From: DASXUX01 sp036504595
GTDB taxonomy: Bacteria > Planctomycetota > SZUA-567 > H5-PLA8
Direction of reading: 5' to 3'
NCBI GenBank assembly: GCA_036504595.1
Contig: DASXUX010000031.1
Location: 1 to 64,000, forward strand
DNA: 64,000 nucleotides
Within the stretch, counting starts at the first letter, position 1. The number at the start of each line of letters is the position of its first letter. The translations under genes and the position numbers were made by a program. This document shows positions 24,531 to 32,865 of this stretch, piece after piece. The notes under the pieces were generated by a model. It was not told the DNA's origin, made no database searches, and saw only the letters and a list, made by a program, of their open reading frames with translations.

Positions 24531-26600
24531 ATGCATGATGGTGACGACGAACCCAAAAAAGGGAAGCGACGCGACCCTGATCCGGATAGCGGCGCCGGCG
24601 ATAACGGCGATGGCCCCATGGGACCGGACCGCCCCAAAGGTGTCGATTTCAAGTCGAGCCGGTTTCTTTTCATTGTTCTCGTGATCGGCGTGATGCTCGC
24701 CATCTTCGCGGGCATGAAGACGATTAACCCCAAGTCTGAAACCGTGGATTGGTCGGTCTTCGTCAATAAACTCGAAAAGGGCGATATCGGCAGCGTCAAG
24801 GTTGAAGGCCGCGAGATCACGGCCAAATACATCGACGGTTCCGCAGCCACCGGCCGGGATCTTCACACCATCGCGCCAATCGGCCCCGGCGGTTCGCTCC
24901 CTAATCCTGTCTACGAACAGCTCGAAAAGGCTCGCCGCGACACCAAGACGATCGTCAAGTACGAACCTGAAAGCCAGTTGCTCGCCTTCTTCCTCGGCAG
25001 CATCCTCCCCTGGCTGCTGTTGTTCTTCCTCGTGTATTTCTTCTTCCTGCGCCAGTTGCGCGGCCCCGGCGGCCCCGGCGGTGTGCTCTCCTTCGGCAAA
25101 TCTCGCGCGACACTGATCACAAAAGAAAAATGCAAAAAGACGTTCAAGGACGTCGCCGGCGTTGAGGAAGCCAAGGCCGAAGTTGAAGAAATCGTCGGCT
25201 TCCTGAAAAATCCAAAGAAATTCCAGCGCCTCGGGGGCCGCATCCCCAAAGGCGTGCTGCTCATCGGTACGCCCGGCACCGGAAAAACGCTCCTCGCCAA
25301 GTCCATCGCCGGCGAAGCCGACGTGCCGTTCTTCAGCATCTCCGGCTCCGATTTCGTCGAAATGTTCGTCGGCGTCGGAGCCTCGCGCGTGCGCGATCTC
25401 TTCCAGCAAGCCCGCGAGAACAGCCCGTGCATCATCTTCCTCGACGAAATCGACGCCGTCGGCCGGCGCCGCGGAACGGGCATCGGCGGCGGGCACGACG
25501 AACGCGAACAGACGCTCAATGAAATCCTGGTCCAGATGGACGGCATGGAGTCCGACGACAAGATCATCGTCATGGCCGCCACCAATCGTCCTGACGTGCT
25601 GGACCCCGCGCTGCTGCGCCCCGGCCGTTTCGACCGCCACGTCTATGTCGATCTGCCGGACGTCAAGGGCCGCGAAGAAATCCTGCGCGTGCACTCGAAA
25701 AAAGTGAAACTCGCGGCCGAAGTCGATCTCTCGGTGCTCGCCAAGTCCACCCCCGGTTCAAGCGGCGCGGATCTGGAGAACATCATCAACGAAGCTGCTT
25801 TGATCGCCGTGATGAAAGACAAAGATGCTGTCGAAATGTCCGATCTCGACGAAGCTCGCGACAAGGTTGCCTGGGGCCGTGAAAAGAAAAGCCGTGTGAT
25901 GGACGAAGCCGAAAAATGGACCACGGCCTACCACGAAGCCGGCCACGCATTGCTCAGCTATCTGCTGCCTGAATGCGACAAGCCGACGAAAGTAAGCATT
26001 ATCCCGCGTGGCCCTTACCTCGGCGTGACGATTTCTCCGCCGACCAAAGACGTCTACGGCCTCAGCCGCTCGCATCTGCTCGGCCGCGTAAAGATGGCCT
26101 ACGGCGGCCGCATTGCCGAAAATATGTTCAGCGGCGATGTCACCACCGGCGCCAAGAGCGACATTGACCAGGCCACCAACATCGTTCGCAAGATGGTGAC
26201 TGAATGGGGCATGTCCGAGAAGCTCGGGCCCATCAAGTACGCCGAAGACGATGAATCGATTTTCCTCGGCCGCGAGATCGGCCATCGCCCGACCCATTCC
26301 GATGCCACGGCCATCGCCATTGATGACGAAGTTCGCAGCATCGTCGATACCTGCTACAAAGATGCCGAGAGCATCCTGCAGCAGCATCGCGACGATATCG
26401 AATTAATAGCTAAAGCGCTGATGGAACACGAGGTCATCAACGGCGAAGAAATCGATACGTTGATCAAAACGCGAAAGCTGGAACGAAAAGTTCCCGCCAA
26501 GCAGATTGTCCACCGCCCTCTGCCGAAGCTTCAACCGAAGCCCAAGCAGGCCGGCCTGGATCCCGCGCTGGGTGGCGCACCCGCGCCATCTCCTGCTTGA
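24531..26600 (+). CDS. ftsH: ATP-dependent zinc metalloprotease FtsH
   Basis: 689 residues. A charged N-terminus precedes transmembrane helix 1 (FLFIVLVIGVMLAIFAGM, residues 45-62), a periplasmic segment, and helix 2 (FFLGSILPWLLLFFLVYFFF, about 153-172). The AAA domain has Walker A GTPGTGKT at 246-253, Walker B IIFLDEIDAVG, and the SRH TNRPDVLDPALLRPGRFD. The protease domain has HEAGH at 468-472 with the distal Asp in GAKSDIDQAT. It degrades membrane and short-lived regulatory proteins. Start ATG follows agagg at a 9-base spacing. A good terminator follows at 26627. Confidence 0.97.
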   Translation: MHDGDDEPKKGKRRDPDPDSGAGDNGDGPMGPDRPKGVDFKSSRFLFIVLVIGVMLAIFAGMKTINPKSETVDWSVFVNKLEKGDIGSVKVEGREITAKYIDGSAATGRDLHTIAPIGPGGSLPNPVYEQLEKARRDTKTIVKYEPESQLLAFFLGSILPWLLLFFLVYFFFLRQLRGPGGPGGVLSFGKSRATLITKEKCKKTFKDVAGVEEAKAEVEEIVGFLKNPKKFQRLGGRIPKGVLLIGTPGTGKTLLAKSIAGEADVPFFSISGSDFVEMFVGVGASRVRDLFQQARENSPCIIFLDEIDAVGRRRGTGIGGGHDEREQTLNEILVQMDGMESDDKIIVMAATNRPDVLDPALLRPGRFDRHVYVDLPDVKGREEILRVHSKKVKLAAEVDLSVLAKSTPGSSGADLENIINEAALIAVMKDKDAVEMSDLDEARDKVAWGREKKSRVMDEAEKWTTAYHEAGHALLSYLLPECDKPTKVSIIPRGPYLGVTISPPTKDVYGLSRSHLLGRVKMAYGGRIAENMFSGDVTTGAKSDIDQATNIVRKMVTEWGMSEKLGPIKYAEDDESIFLGREIGHRPTHSDATAIAIDDEVRSIVDTCYKDAESILQQHRDDIELIAKALMEHEVINGEEIDTLIKTRKLERKVPAKQIVHRPLPKLQPKPKQAGLDPALGGAPAPSPA

Positions 26601-26626
26601 GAGGCTATCAGCATATATTCTCGATC

Positions 26627-26653
26627 GCGCGACTGCTTTTGTCGCGCTTTTTT
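26627..26653 (+). terminator. Intrinsic terminator after ftsH
   Basis: Stem gcgcgac (26627-26633), 7-base loop, stem gtcgcgc (26641-26647), then six T residues. Confidence 0.9.
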
Positions 26654-26918
26654 GTGTCCAGCGGGACTTAAAACTGCCCTCCAGGCATTGGGACTGACCT
26701 GAGCCCTGACCCCTGAACCCTGACCCCTTCCGTTATAGGGTCAAATTCTTCGGCCAAACAGCCCTTGACTTGATCCTTACAGCCGATAATAAGGGTAAGT
26801 CGAAAAATGCTGACTTTTCGGGTAGGTGTCCGGCTTTGTGTAGGGGTCTTGCCCAACAAAGGATACTTCGAGGTGTCAATGGGCGCGGCATGCGCTGGCG
26901 CTGAGGAAACAAAGGCCT
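26654..26918. other. Leader of the roadblock genes with ccctgac tract
   Basis: Positions 26697-26732 carry degenerate 7-8 bp units (ccctgacccctgaaccctga). ttgact at 26765-26770 with taataa at 26787-26792 (16-base spacing) is a weak promoter candidate for the downstream genes. No gene is seen. Confidence 0.4.
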
Positions 26919-28007
26919 ATGGCTTTTTTTGATTTCTTTAATAAGTGGCGCTCCAACCAGAAGATAAAATCCCTGGAGTCCGCTCTGGCGGTGCGTCCTA
27001 CGCCTCTATTGTATCTGCAATTGGCAGATGCTCACCGCGAACTCGGCAATACCGCCAAGGCTGCACAAGTGCTCAAACTTGGGGCCGCGCGTTTTCCCAG
27101 TGCCCCTGAGATCCTCCGCCGCCAGGCTGAAGCGGAAAAAATCGAGCGCGAAAACGAGAAACGCCGTCTTGTTGAAAAAATTCAGACCCACCCCAACCCG
27201 ATCCTCTACGCACGCCTCGCCGAACTCTACAAGGCCGATGGCGAGATCGAGAAGACCCTGGAGACCTGCCAGCGCGGCGTAAAGGTGTTTCCGAAGTACG
27301 GCGGAACGTACCTGGTTCTTGGCCAGATCTACGTCGAGAAAAAACAATGGCAGCAAGCCGCCACCGAACTCGAAAAATCCGTCGAACTCGATAAGTACAA
27401 CTACCTCGCGCTGAAACTCCTCGCCCAGGTCTACCTTGAAATGAACCGCCCGGCCGACGCCGTGCACCGCCTGGAAGCCATCCTCTACTTCGCTCCCGGC
27501 GACGAAGCCATCCTTGAACTGCTGAAGAACGCGAAGGAACGCGCCGGCGTGCCGGTCGAAACGAAGCCGGCCGAAGAGTCCCGGCCCGTCAGCCGCGGCG
27601 CCACCGCCACGCGCATCACCAAATTGCCCGAAAGGAAAGGCGAAGCCGCTCAACGCGATAAAGTCCTCAACAATGGTATCGCCGCCCTTCGGCAGGTTGC
27701 GGGCGTCACCGGCGCGATCCTGGTGGACCAGTATGGCCTGGTCATGGCAGCCGACCTCGACACCTCGATTGATGAGGGCCTCGCCGGCGCCCTGATCACC
27801 AACGTTTACCGCACTACCAGCGCCAGTTCTCCGAAGATGGGCGTCGGACAGTTTGAGGAAGGACTGATCGAAGGCGCCACGGGAAACATCCATATCGTCC
27901 AGCTTGAACAGATGATCCTGGCCGTTTTCGCCAGGGCCGATGTGAAAATGGGCCTGCTGGAAAAAAGCATTCGCGACTTTGCCATGACGGTGATGCAGCC
28001 ACACTAA
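26919..28007 (+). CDS. TPR protein with C-terminal roadblock/LC7 domain
   Basis: 362 residues. Residues 1-190 are tetratricopeptide-like repeats (LYLQLADAHRELGNTAKAAQ, LYARLAELYKADGEIEKTLE, YLVLGQIYVEKKQWQQAATE, LALKLLAQVYLEMNRPADAV). A linker is followed by a roadblock/LC7 domain from about residue 245 (GIAALRQVAGVTGAILVDQYGLVMAADLD to the end). Roadblock proteins such as MglB regulate small GTPases that set cell polarity or motility; no MglA-like GTPase is in the window. It is followed 29 bp later by a second roadblock protein, so the two may form a heterodimer. Confidence 0.85.
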   Translation: MAFFDFFNKWRSNQKIKSLESALAVRPTPLLYLQLADAHRELGNTAKAAQVLKLGAARFPSAPEILRRQAEAEKIERENEKRRLVEKIQTHPNPILYARLAELYKADGEIEKTLETCQRGVKVFPKYGGTYLVLGQIYVEKKQWQQAATELEKSVELDKYNYLALKLLAQVYLEMNRPADAVHRLEAILYFAPGDEAILELLKNAKERAGVPVETKPAEESRPVSRGATATRITKLPERKGEAAQRDKVLNNGIAALRQVAGVTGAILVDQYGLVMAADLDTSIDEGLAGALITNVYRTTSASSPKMGVGQFEEGLIEGATGNIHIVQLEQMILAVFARADVKMGLLEKSIRDFAMTVMQPH

Positions 28008-28036
28008 GATTGTCGTAGCCACGGAAGGAGCCCGAC

Positions 28037-28384
28037 GTGCGTTCGATCCTGGCCAAGCTGAACAAGACCAATGGTGTTCGCGGAAGCATGGTCGTCAATC
28101 GCGACGGCATCGTTGTCGCCAGCGATTTTTCGGTGGAAGCGGACGAAAACGGCATCGGCGCCGTCACCTCATCCATCCTCTCCGCGCTGGAAGGCGCGCT
28201 CAAACGCATCAATATGGGCCGCTTCTCCCGTTTCCTGGTGACCGGCAGCGAGAACAAGATTGCCGTCGTTGACGCCGGCCAGGCCATCCTGCTGGTGCTC
28301 ATCAATCGCGACGTAAACATCGGCATGGTGAACCTGGAAATCAAAGAAGCCGCCGGCGCCGTTCTCGAAAAATCAAAGATGTAG
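28037..28384 (+). CDS. Stand-alone roadblock/LC7 domain protein
   Basis: 115 residues, start GTG 28037 with a strong ggaaggag ribosome site. The whole protein is one roadblock domain: LNKTNGVRGSMVVNRDGIVVASDF, then a helix ending LEGALKRINMGRFSRFLVTG and VVDAGQAILLVLINRDVNIG. By analogy to MglB it could act as a GTPase-activating or scaffold subunit together with the upstream TPR-roadblock protein. Confidence 0.88.
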   Translation: MRSILAKLNKTNGVRGSMVVNRDGIVVASDFSVEADENGIGAVTSSILSALEGALKRINMGRFSRFLVTGSENKIAVVDAGQAILLVLINRDVNIGMVNLEIKEAAGAVLEKSKM

Positions 28385-28586
28385 TTCTCCAAAACCAGAG
28401 ATGAACGCAAATGGACGCGAATGATGGTCCGTGTTTATCTGCGTTCGGCTCCGTGCGCGCTGAACCCTGAACCCCGAACCCTAAGCTGTACTGGCCGCTC
28501 TTTTGCATTTGCCTTCCGCGCGCGCTTGGCGTCGAATTGTTTCTCCTGAGCGCGGTTTCCATTCCCAAATGGCGAGGTAAACAGCA
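28385..28586. repeat. Intergenic dispersed-repeat remnants
   Basis: Positions 28398-28450 (gatgaacgcaaatggacgcg ... tgtttatctgcgttc) form a loose inverted repeat of a planctomycete-type dispersed sequence, and 28459-28486 is a ccctgaaccccgaacc tract. No gene is supported. Confidence 0.55.
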
Positions 28587-29411
28587 GTGTCGATGGAATA
28601 TCTTCTCAACGCGGCAATCAAGGGCGTTATCGAAGGCGTGACCGAATTTCTCCCGATTTCCTCCACAGGTCACTTGATACTGGTGCGCGATTTCTTTCCG
28701 CTAACGAGCGATCCCGCCAGGACTGAGAAACTAAACGACCTCTTCGACATCGTCATTCAATTTCCGGCCATCCTGGCCATCGTTGTCCTGTACCGCCAGC
28801 GCCTGTGGAACTCCGCCAGAACCTTCTTCTCGCGTCAGGAGTCCCAGCATTTCTGGATTACGCTGGTGCTGGCCTTCCTGCCCGCGGCCGTGATCGGCCT
28901 GCTGGTGCACAAACACATTGAAGAAATGCTGATGTTTCCCAAGCCGGTCGCCTGTGCGCTCATCGTTGGCGGCATCGCCCTGCTGCTGGTCGAAAAAATC
29001 ATGGGAAACGGTTCGACCGAGCGGGCTGAAAACGTCTCCACCCGCACCGGCATCGCCATTGGTTTCTGGCAGTGCCTGGGCATGATTCCCGGCACTTCCC
29101 GCTCCGGAGCCACCATCGTCGGAGCGCGCGCACACAATCTGACGCGCTCGGCCGCCGCGGAATTCTCGTTCTTCCTGGCGCTCCCAACGATGCTCGGCGC
29201 CTTCGCGTTCAAAATGTTCGAGTACCGCAAACTGATCCAGGCATCCGATATCCCCGTGCTGGCCGTCGGCTCCATCACATCTTTTGTCGTCGCCGCAATC
29301 GTCGTCTACTGGTTCATCCGCTTCCTGCAAACGAACAAGTCCGGCCTGATGTGGTTCGGCGCCTATCGCATCATCGTGGGCTTGGTCGTGCTGTATTTTG
29401 CGATGAAATAG
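28587..29411 (+). CDS. uppP: Undecaprenyl-diphosphatase
   Basis: 274 residues, polytopic membrane protein of the BacA/UppP family. Both signature regions are present: IEGVTEFLPISSTGHLIL near the N-terminus and GMIPGTSRSGATIVG in the middle. It regenerates undecaprenyl phosphate by removing a phosphate outside the membrane, supporting peptidoglycan synthesis and bacitracin tolerance. Size and hydrophobicity (about 8 helices) are normal for the family. Confidence 0.97.
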   Translation: MSMEYLLNAAIKGVIEGVTEFLPISSTGHLILVRDFFPLTSDPARTEKLNDLFDIVIQFPAILAIVVLYRQRLWNSARTFFSRQESQHFWITLVLAFLPAAVIGLLVHKHIEEMLMFPKPVACALIVGGIALLLVEKIMGNGSTERAENVSTRTGIAIGFWQCLGMIPGTSRSGATIVGARAHNLTRSAAAEFSFFLALPTMLGAFAFKMFEYRKLIQASDIPVLAVGSITSFVVAAIVVYWFIRFLQTNKSGLMWFGAYRIIVGLVVLYFAMK

Positions 29412-29452
29412 AGTAAAATGATTTTTCAATTGGGATAAGCTGTGAGGTTGCC

Positions 29453-29680
29453 ATGAAGACGTTGGACCGCATTCGCCAGAAAGCTATGTCACTTTCGCCC
29501 AGCGAACGCGCCTGTCTTGCGCACGATCTGATCATCAGCCTTGACGATCCAGATGCATATGAACTGAGCCCCGCTCAGGAGGCCGAGATTCAGCGGCGCG
29601 TGCGCTTGGTAAAAGAAGGGAAGGCAAAAGGGCGCCCGACGCGGGATGTAATCGCCGATCTTCGAAAGAGATTTGGATGA
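29453..29680 (+). CDS. Addiction-module antitoxin (RelB-like/addiction module protein)
   Basis: 75 residues, begins MKTLDRIRQKAMSLSPSERA, the pattern of the small helical addiction-module proteins that pair with ParE/RelE toxins. Acidic and helical, with an EIQRRVRLVKEGKAKGRP C-terminal segment typical of toxin-wrapping tails. Its stop overlaps the toxin start by 4 bp (ATGA). Confidence 0.82.
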   Translation: MKTLDRIRQKAMSLSPSERACLAHDLIISLDDPDAYELSPAQEAEIQRRVRLVKEGKAKGRPTRDVIADLRKRFG

Positions 29681-30006
29681 GTTTCCCATCCATTACTCTG
29701 CCCGAGGCGGAAGTCGAGCTTCAAGAAGGCATTGAATTCTACGAAGCGCGATGCCCAGGACTTGGCGCTGACTTCGCGCGCGAGATAACGCAGACGTTAG
29801 AGAGAATACAGGATTCACCACAACGTTGGCCGTTGCGGCAGGACGGAACGCGCAGGGCGTTGGTCAACAGGTTCCCTTATTTCGCCATATTCATCTACTA
29901 CGAAGAGCGCGTTTCGATAGTCGCCTTCGCTCACGCCAAGAGGCGACCTGGATATTGGGCGCCCCGCATTCGAAAGGCACTGCCCCGTCGCCGCAGACAT
30001 CGATAG
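29677..30006 (+). CDS. ParE/RelE-superfamily toxin
   Basis: 109 residues. ITLPEAEVELQEGIEFYEAR is the N-terminal helix pair of ParE/RelE toxins, followed by RIQDSPQRWPLRQDGTRRAL and the strands FPYFAIFIYYEERVSIVAFAHAKRRPGYW. It probably inhibits gyrase (ParE type) or cleaves ribosome-bound mRNA (RelE type); sequence alone does not decide. Basic C-terminus. It overlaps its antitoxin and converges on the pilB-like gene 34 bp away. Confidence 0.85.
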   Translation: MSFPSITLPEAEVELQEGIEFYEARCPGLGADFAREITQTLERIQDSPQRWPLRQDGTRRALVNRFPYFAIFIYYEERVSIVAFAHAKRRPGYWAPRIRKALPRRRRHR

Positions 30007-30039
30007 CAGACGTTTCTCCCCGTCCCCCCGTCCTATCAG

Positions 30040-32331
30040 TCACTTCTTCCCCTCACTGAGCCCCAGCATATCCGCAAGCGCCTTCGCGCCCTCTTCCTTC
30101 GGCGGCGGCGGTGGCGCGCTGGGCTTCTGCGGACTAGGCTTGTCATCCGGACGAGCGGTCCCGATCGCTTCCGGCAACGACGTCAGCCCCAACTTCACCT
30201 TCTCCATGAGATCCTCAAACAGCGTGCGCATGCCGGCTTCACGCGCCGCCTGCTTGAGATCCTCCACGGTGGCCTTGCGATTGATCATTGAGCGCAAGTC
30301 GTCTGAATTCTTCAGCAGTTCGTGCGTGCCCAAGCGGCCCTTGTAGCCCGCGCCGCTGCTCTGGCACTTCTCGCACCCGACCGGCCGCATGATCTTGTCG
30401 ATCGGTTTGCCGTCCAGCGAGCGCGAGAGCACCTTCCGCTCGTCTTCCGTCGGCGTATCGGGTTGCTTGCAGGAGCATAACCGCCGCAGCAGCCGTTGAG
30501 CGCAGATGGCCACCAGGCACGTGCTCACCATGAACGGCTCAATGCCCATTTCGTCGAAACGCGTGATCGTCGAAGGTGCATCGTTCGTGTGCAGTGTCGA
30601 AAACAGCACGTGCCCGGTCAGCGCCGCCTCGATCGCGATCTCCGCCGTCTCCATGTCGCGGATCTCGCCGACCAGGATGATGTCCGGATCCTGACGCAGG
30701 AAGCAGCGCAGGGCTGTTGCGAACGTCAGCCCGATGTCTTTCTTCATCTGCATCTGGTTGAGGCCCGGCAGTGTGTATTCGATCGGATCTTCGGCCGTCG
30801 AAATGTTCCATTCCGGCGAGTTGATTTCATTGAGCGCCGCGAACAACGTCATGGATTTGCCGGAGCCCGTCGGTCCGCAGTGCAGGATCATCCCGTACGG
30901 CACCTGAATCAGATCGCGGTACATCGTCAGGTTGTAACTGCTGAACCCAAGCTTATCGAGCGGCAGGCAGGACTTGGTTTTGTCGAGGATACGAGCGCAC
31001 AACTTCTCGCCATGTTGCATGGGCGCCGTGGAGACGCGCAGATCCAGGTCGAACTTCGGATTGTACTTCTTGTACATGATGCGGCCGTCTTGTGGAATGC
31101 GCCGCTCCGAAATATTCAGATCGCTCATGATCTTCAGGCGGCTGATCAGCGCGCGATGCGCCTGCTTTGGGATATCCATCATCTCGCGCAACACGCCGTC
31201 CACGCGGTAGCGCACGCGCACTTTGTTCTCGAAAGGCTCGATATGGATGTCGCTGGCGCCCTTCACATACGCGTCTTCGATAATGCGGTTGCCGAGCTTG
31301 ACGATGGGCGCCGAATTCTCGTCGTCCTCATACTCGTCGCTCGCATCGCTTTCGCCCGCTGGCAGCGCATATTCCTCTTTCACCGCGTCGGCGACTTCGG
31401 CCACCTGTGATGCTTCGGGGAATACCTTCAGCAGCGCGTCCTTGATATCGCTGGCCGACGCCACCACTTTTTCCGCGACCTTCAAGCCTGTCACGATCTC
31501 GAAATCGCCGAGCCGCTGGAAATCGATGGGGTTGGAGATCGCCGCGCGAATCGAAATTTCGGAGAGCTTTTTGATGGGCAGGATCTGGTAGCGCTTGAGT
31601 GTCTCTTCGCCCAGCGCGATCAGCAGTTCCCTTTCCAATTCGGTTTTCGAATCGATCTCCAGGAATTCGACCTTTGCCAGCCGCGCAATGTAGCTGGCCA
31701 TCTCGCGCTCGGTAAACGGCGTGTTCGGATCCCGGGCCCGCTGGATAATCTTCGCCGAATAACCTGCGACGTCTTGAAGCAGGTACACGTCTTCCTGTGA
31801 AAACTGCGTGACCGTTTTTCCGTCCGGACACTTGTTGATCACCTGGATGCAGCCGACGACCTCGCTCCCCACCACCATCGGCACCGCGATCATCGACCGT
31901 GTCGCGAAGCCCGTATCCTTGTCAACTTTCTGGTAGAACCGCGGGTCCAGCCGCACGTCGGCGACGAAGGCCACTTCATTGTTCTTGATGACTTGCCCGA
32001 CGATTCCCTGCCCCATCGGCAGTGTCATCGCCTCCAACTCGTCCGCCTTCTTCTCGTAAATTTTCTTTTTCGCGTCATCCAGGCCGTACAGACTGGGCGA
32101 ATAATAGACGTTCTGGAAGCGAATGCGGCTCGTGGCCTTGTCCACGGTGAAGACTGTGATGGCCTGAGCAAAAATCGTGTCGGCGATCTTGCGGATGGTG
32201 ATCCCCAGGATCGTGTCAGTGTCTTCGGGCGTGACCGTCTTCTTCGTCGTCAGATGACGCAGGAGCACGTCCAAAATGCGCCGTGAATCGACGACCGAGC
32301 GGACCGACCGCATAATCGTTGTCTGACCCAT
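30040..32331 (-). CDS. GAF-domain type IV pilus/type II secretion assembly ATPase
   Basis: 763 residues. Residues about 30-200 are a GAF sensor domain (GQGIVGQVIKNNEVAFVADV, TGFATRSMIAVPMVVGSEVVG). Residues 205-310 resemble the T2SSE N-terminal domain. The ATPase core has Walker A GPTGSGKS, the Asp box DLRVSTAPMQHGEKLCARIL, Walker B DPDIILVGEIRDMETAE and the His box STLHTNDA. A tetracysteine zinc motif is formed by RLCSCKQP and VGCEKCQSSG. It would power pilus extension or pseudopilus assembly. The fused GAF domain suggests control by a small ligand. The C-terminus is a Pro-rich tail. No other pilus genes are in the window. Confidence 0.9.
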   Translation of the reverse strand: MGQTTIMRSVRSVVDSRRILDVLLRHLTTKKTVTPEDTDTILGITIRKIADTIFAQAITVFTVDKATSRIRFQNVYYSPSLYGLDDAKKKIYEKKADELEAMTLPMGQGIVGQVIKNNEVAFVADVRLDPRFYQKVDKDTGFATRSMIAVPMVVGSEVVGCIQVINKCPDGKTVTQFSQEDVYLLQDVAGYSAKIIQRARDPNTPFTEREMASYIARLAKVEFLEIDSKTELERELLIALGEETLKRYQILPIKKLSEISIRAAISNPIDFQRLGDFEIVTGLKVAEKVVASASDIKDALLKVFPEASQVAEVADAVKEEYALPAGESDASDEYEDDENSAPIVKLGNRIIEDAYVKGASDIHIEPFENKVRVRYRVDGVLREMMDIPKQAHRALISRLKIMSDLNISERRIPQDGRIMYKKYNPKFDLDLRVSTAPMQHGEKLCARILDKTKSCLPLDKLGFSSYNLTMYRDLIQVPYGMILHCGPTGSGKSMTLFAALNEINSPEWNISTAEDPIEYTLPGLNQMQMKKDIGLTFATALRCFLRQDPDIILVGEIRDMETAEIAIEAALTGHVLFSTLHTNDAPSTITRFDEMGIEPFMVSTCLVAICAQRLLRRLCSCKQPDTPTEDERKVLSRSLDGKPIDKIMRPVGCEKCQSSGAGYKGRLGTHELLKNSDDLRSMINRKATVEDLKQAAREAGMRTLFEDLMEKVKLGLTSLPEAIGTARPDDKPSPQKPSAPPPPPKEEGAKALADMLGLSEGKK

Positions 32332-32865
32332 GGCTGCTCCTTGCTAAAAACGCCCCCTCGCGCACTTAGATACGATAGTAGCGCGATAAGGGCAACTACT
32401 TTGTTTTCCGCCTCACAGTATCGGCCCAACGGCCTGAAACCTTGATTCCGCTTGACCTTGAGCGCACTGGATCAGATCGCAATCCCGCCTGAATGCCGGC
32501 AAGCTCCCCGCACCGCGGCACCCACGCCTTCGCAGTCCCGCGCACATCAACCCGAACCCTGACCCCTGACCCCCGAACCCTGAACCCTGCTTTTTTTTGT
32601 GTTGAATGACCCCTTCCTTTGCCGATTCATCTCTCATCAGCCCGTCTATCCACCAGTCCCAAGGGGGGGAAGGGCCGCGGCTGATGGCGCACCGGCGGAA
32701 TCCGTGCCGGTGCGCCGTCGCCCGCCCAAGGTTTTTGTGCCACGGGCAGCCTCTGTTTGCTTTTGGCTGCCCGTGACTTCAGCCATATCACCCGTCACCC
32801 GTCACCCGTTACCCGTCACTCGTCACACGTTGTAAATCGCGAGCCGTCAACATAGATTAAGTAAC
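32332..32865. other. Divergent intergenic region with several hairpins and tandem tracts
   Basis: 534 bp without a supported gene. Contents: a ctgacccctgacccccgaac tract (32555-32590); a perfect hairpin ggcgcaccgg...ccggtgcgcc (32686-32716); a second perfect hairpin cacgggcagcc...ggctgcccgtg (32741-32775); and a cacccgtcacccgtcacccg tract (32785-32832). Promoters for pilB and glnE must lie here but I cannot pick them with confidence. Confidence 0.55.

Noticed and set aside
24486..25694. Long minus-strand open frame opposite ftsH
   Set aside because: Asp/Glu/Ala-rich shadow; ftsH on the other strand is certain.
28459..28486. Telomere-like ccctaa repeat
   Set aside because: The units are degenerate (ccctgaa, cccgaac, ccctaa) and occur in several intergenic spots; nothing suggests a chromosome end.
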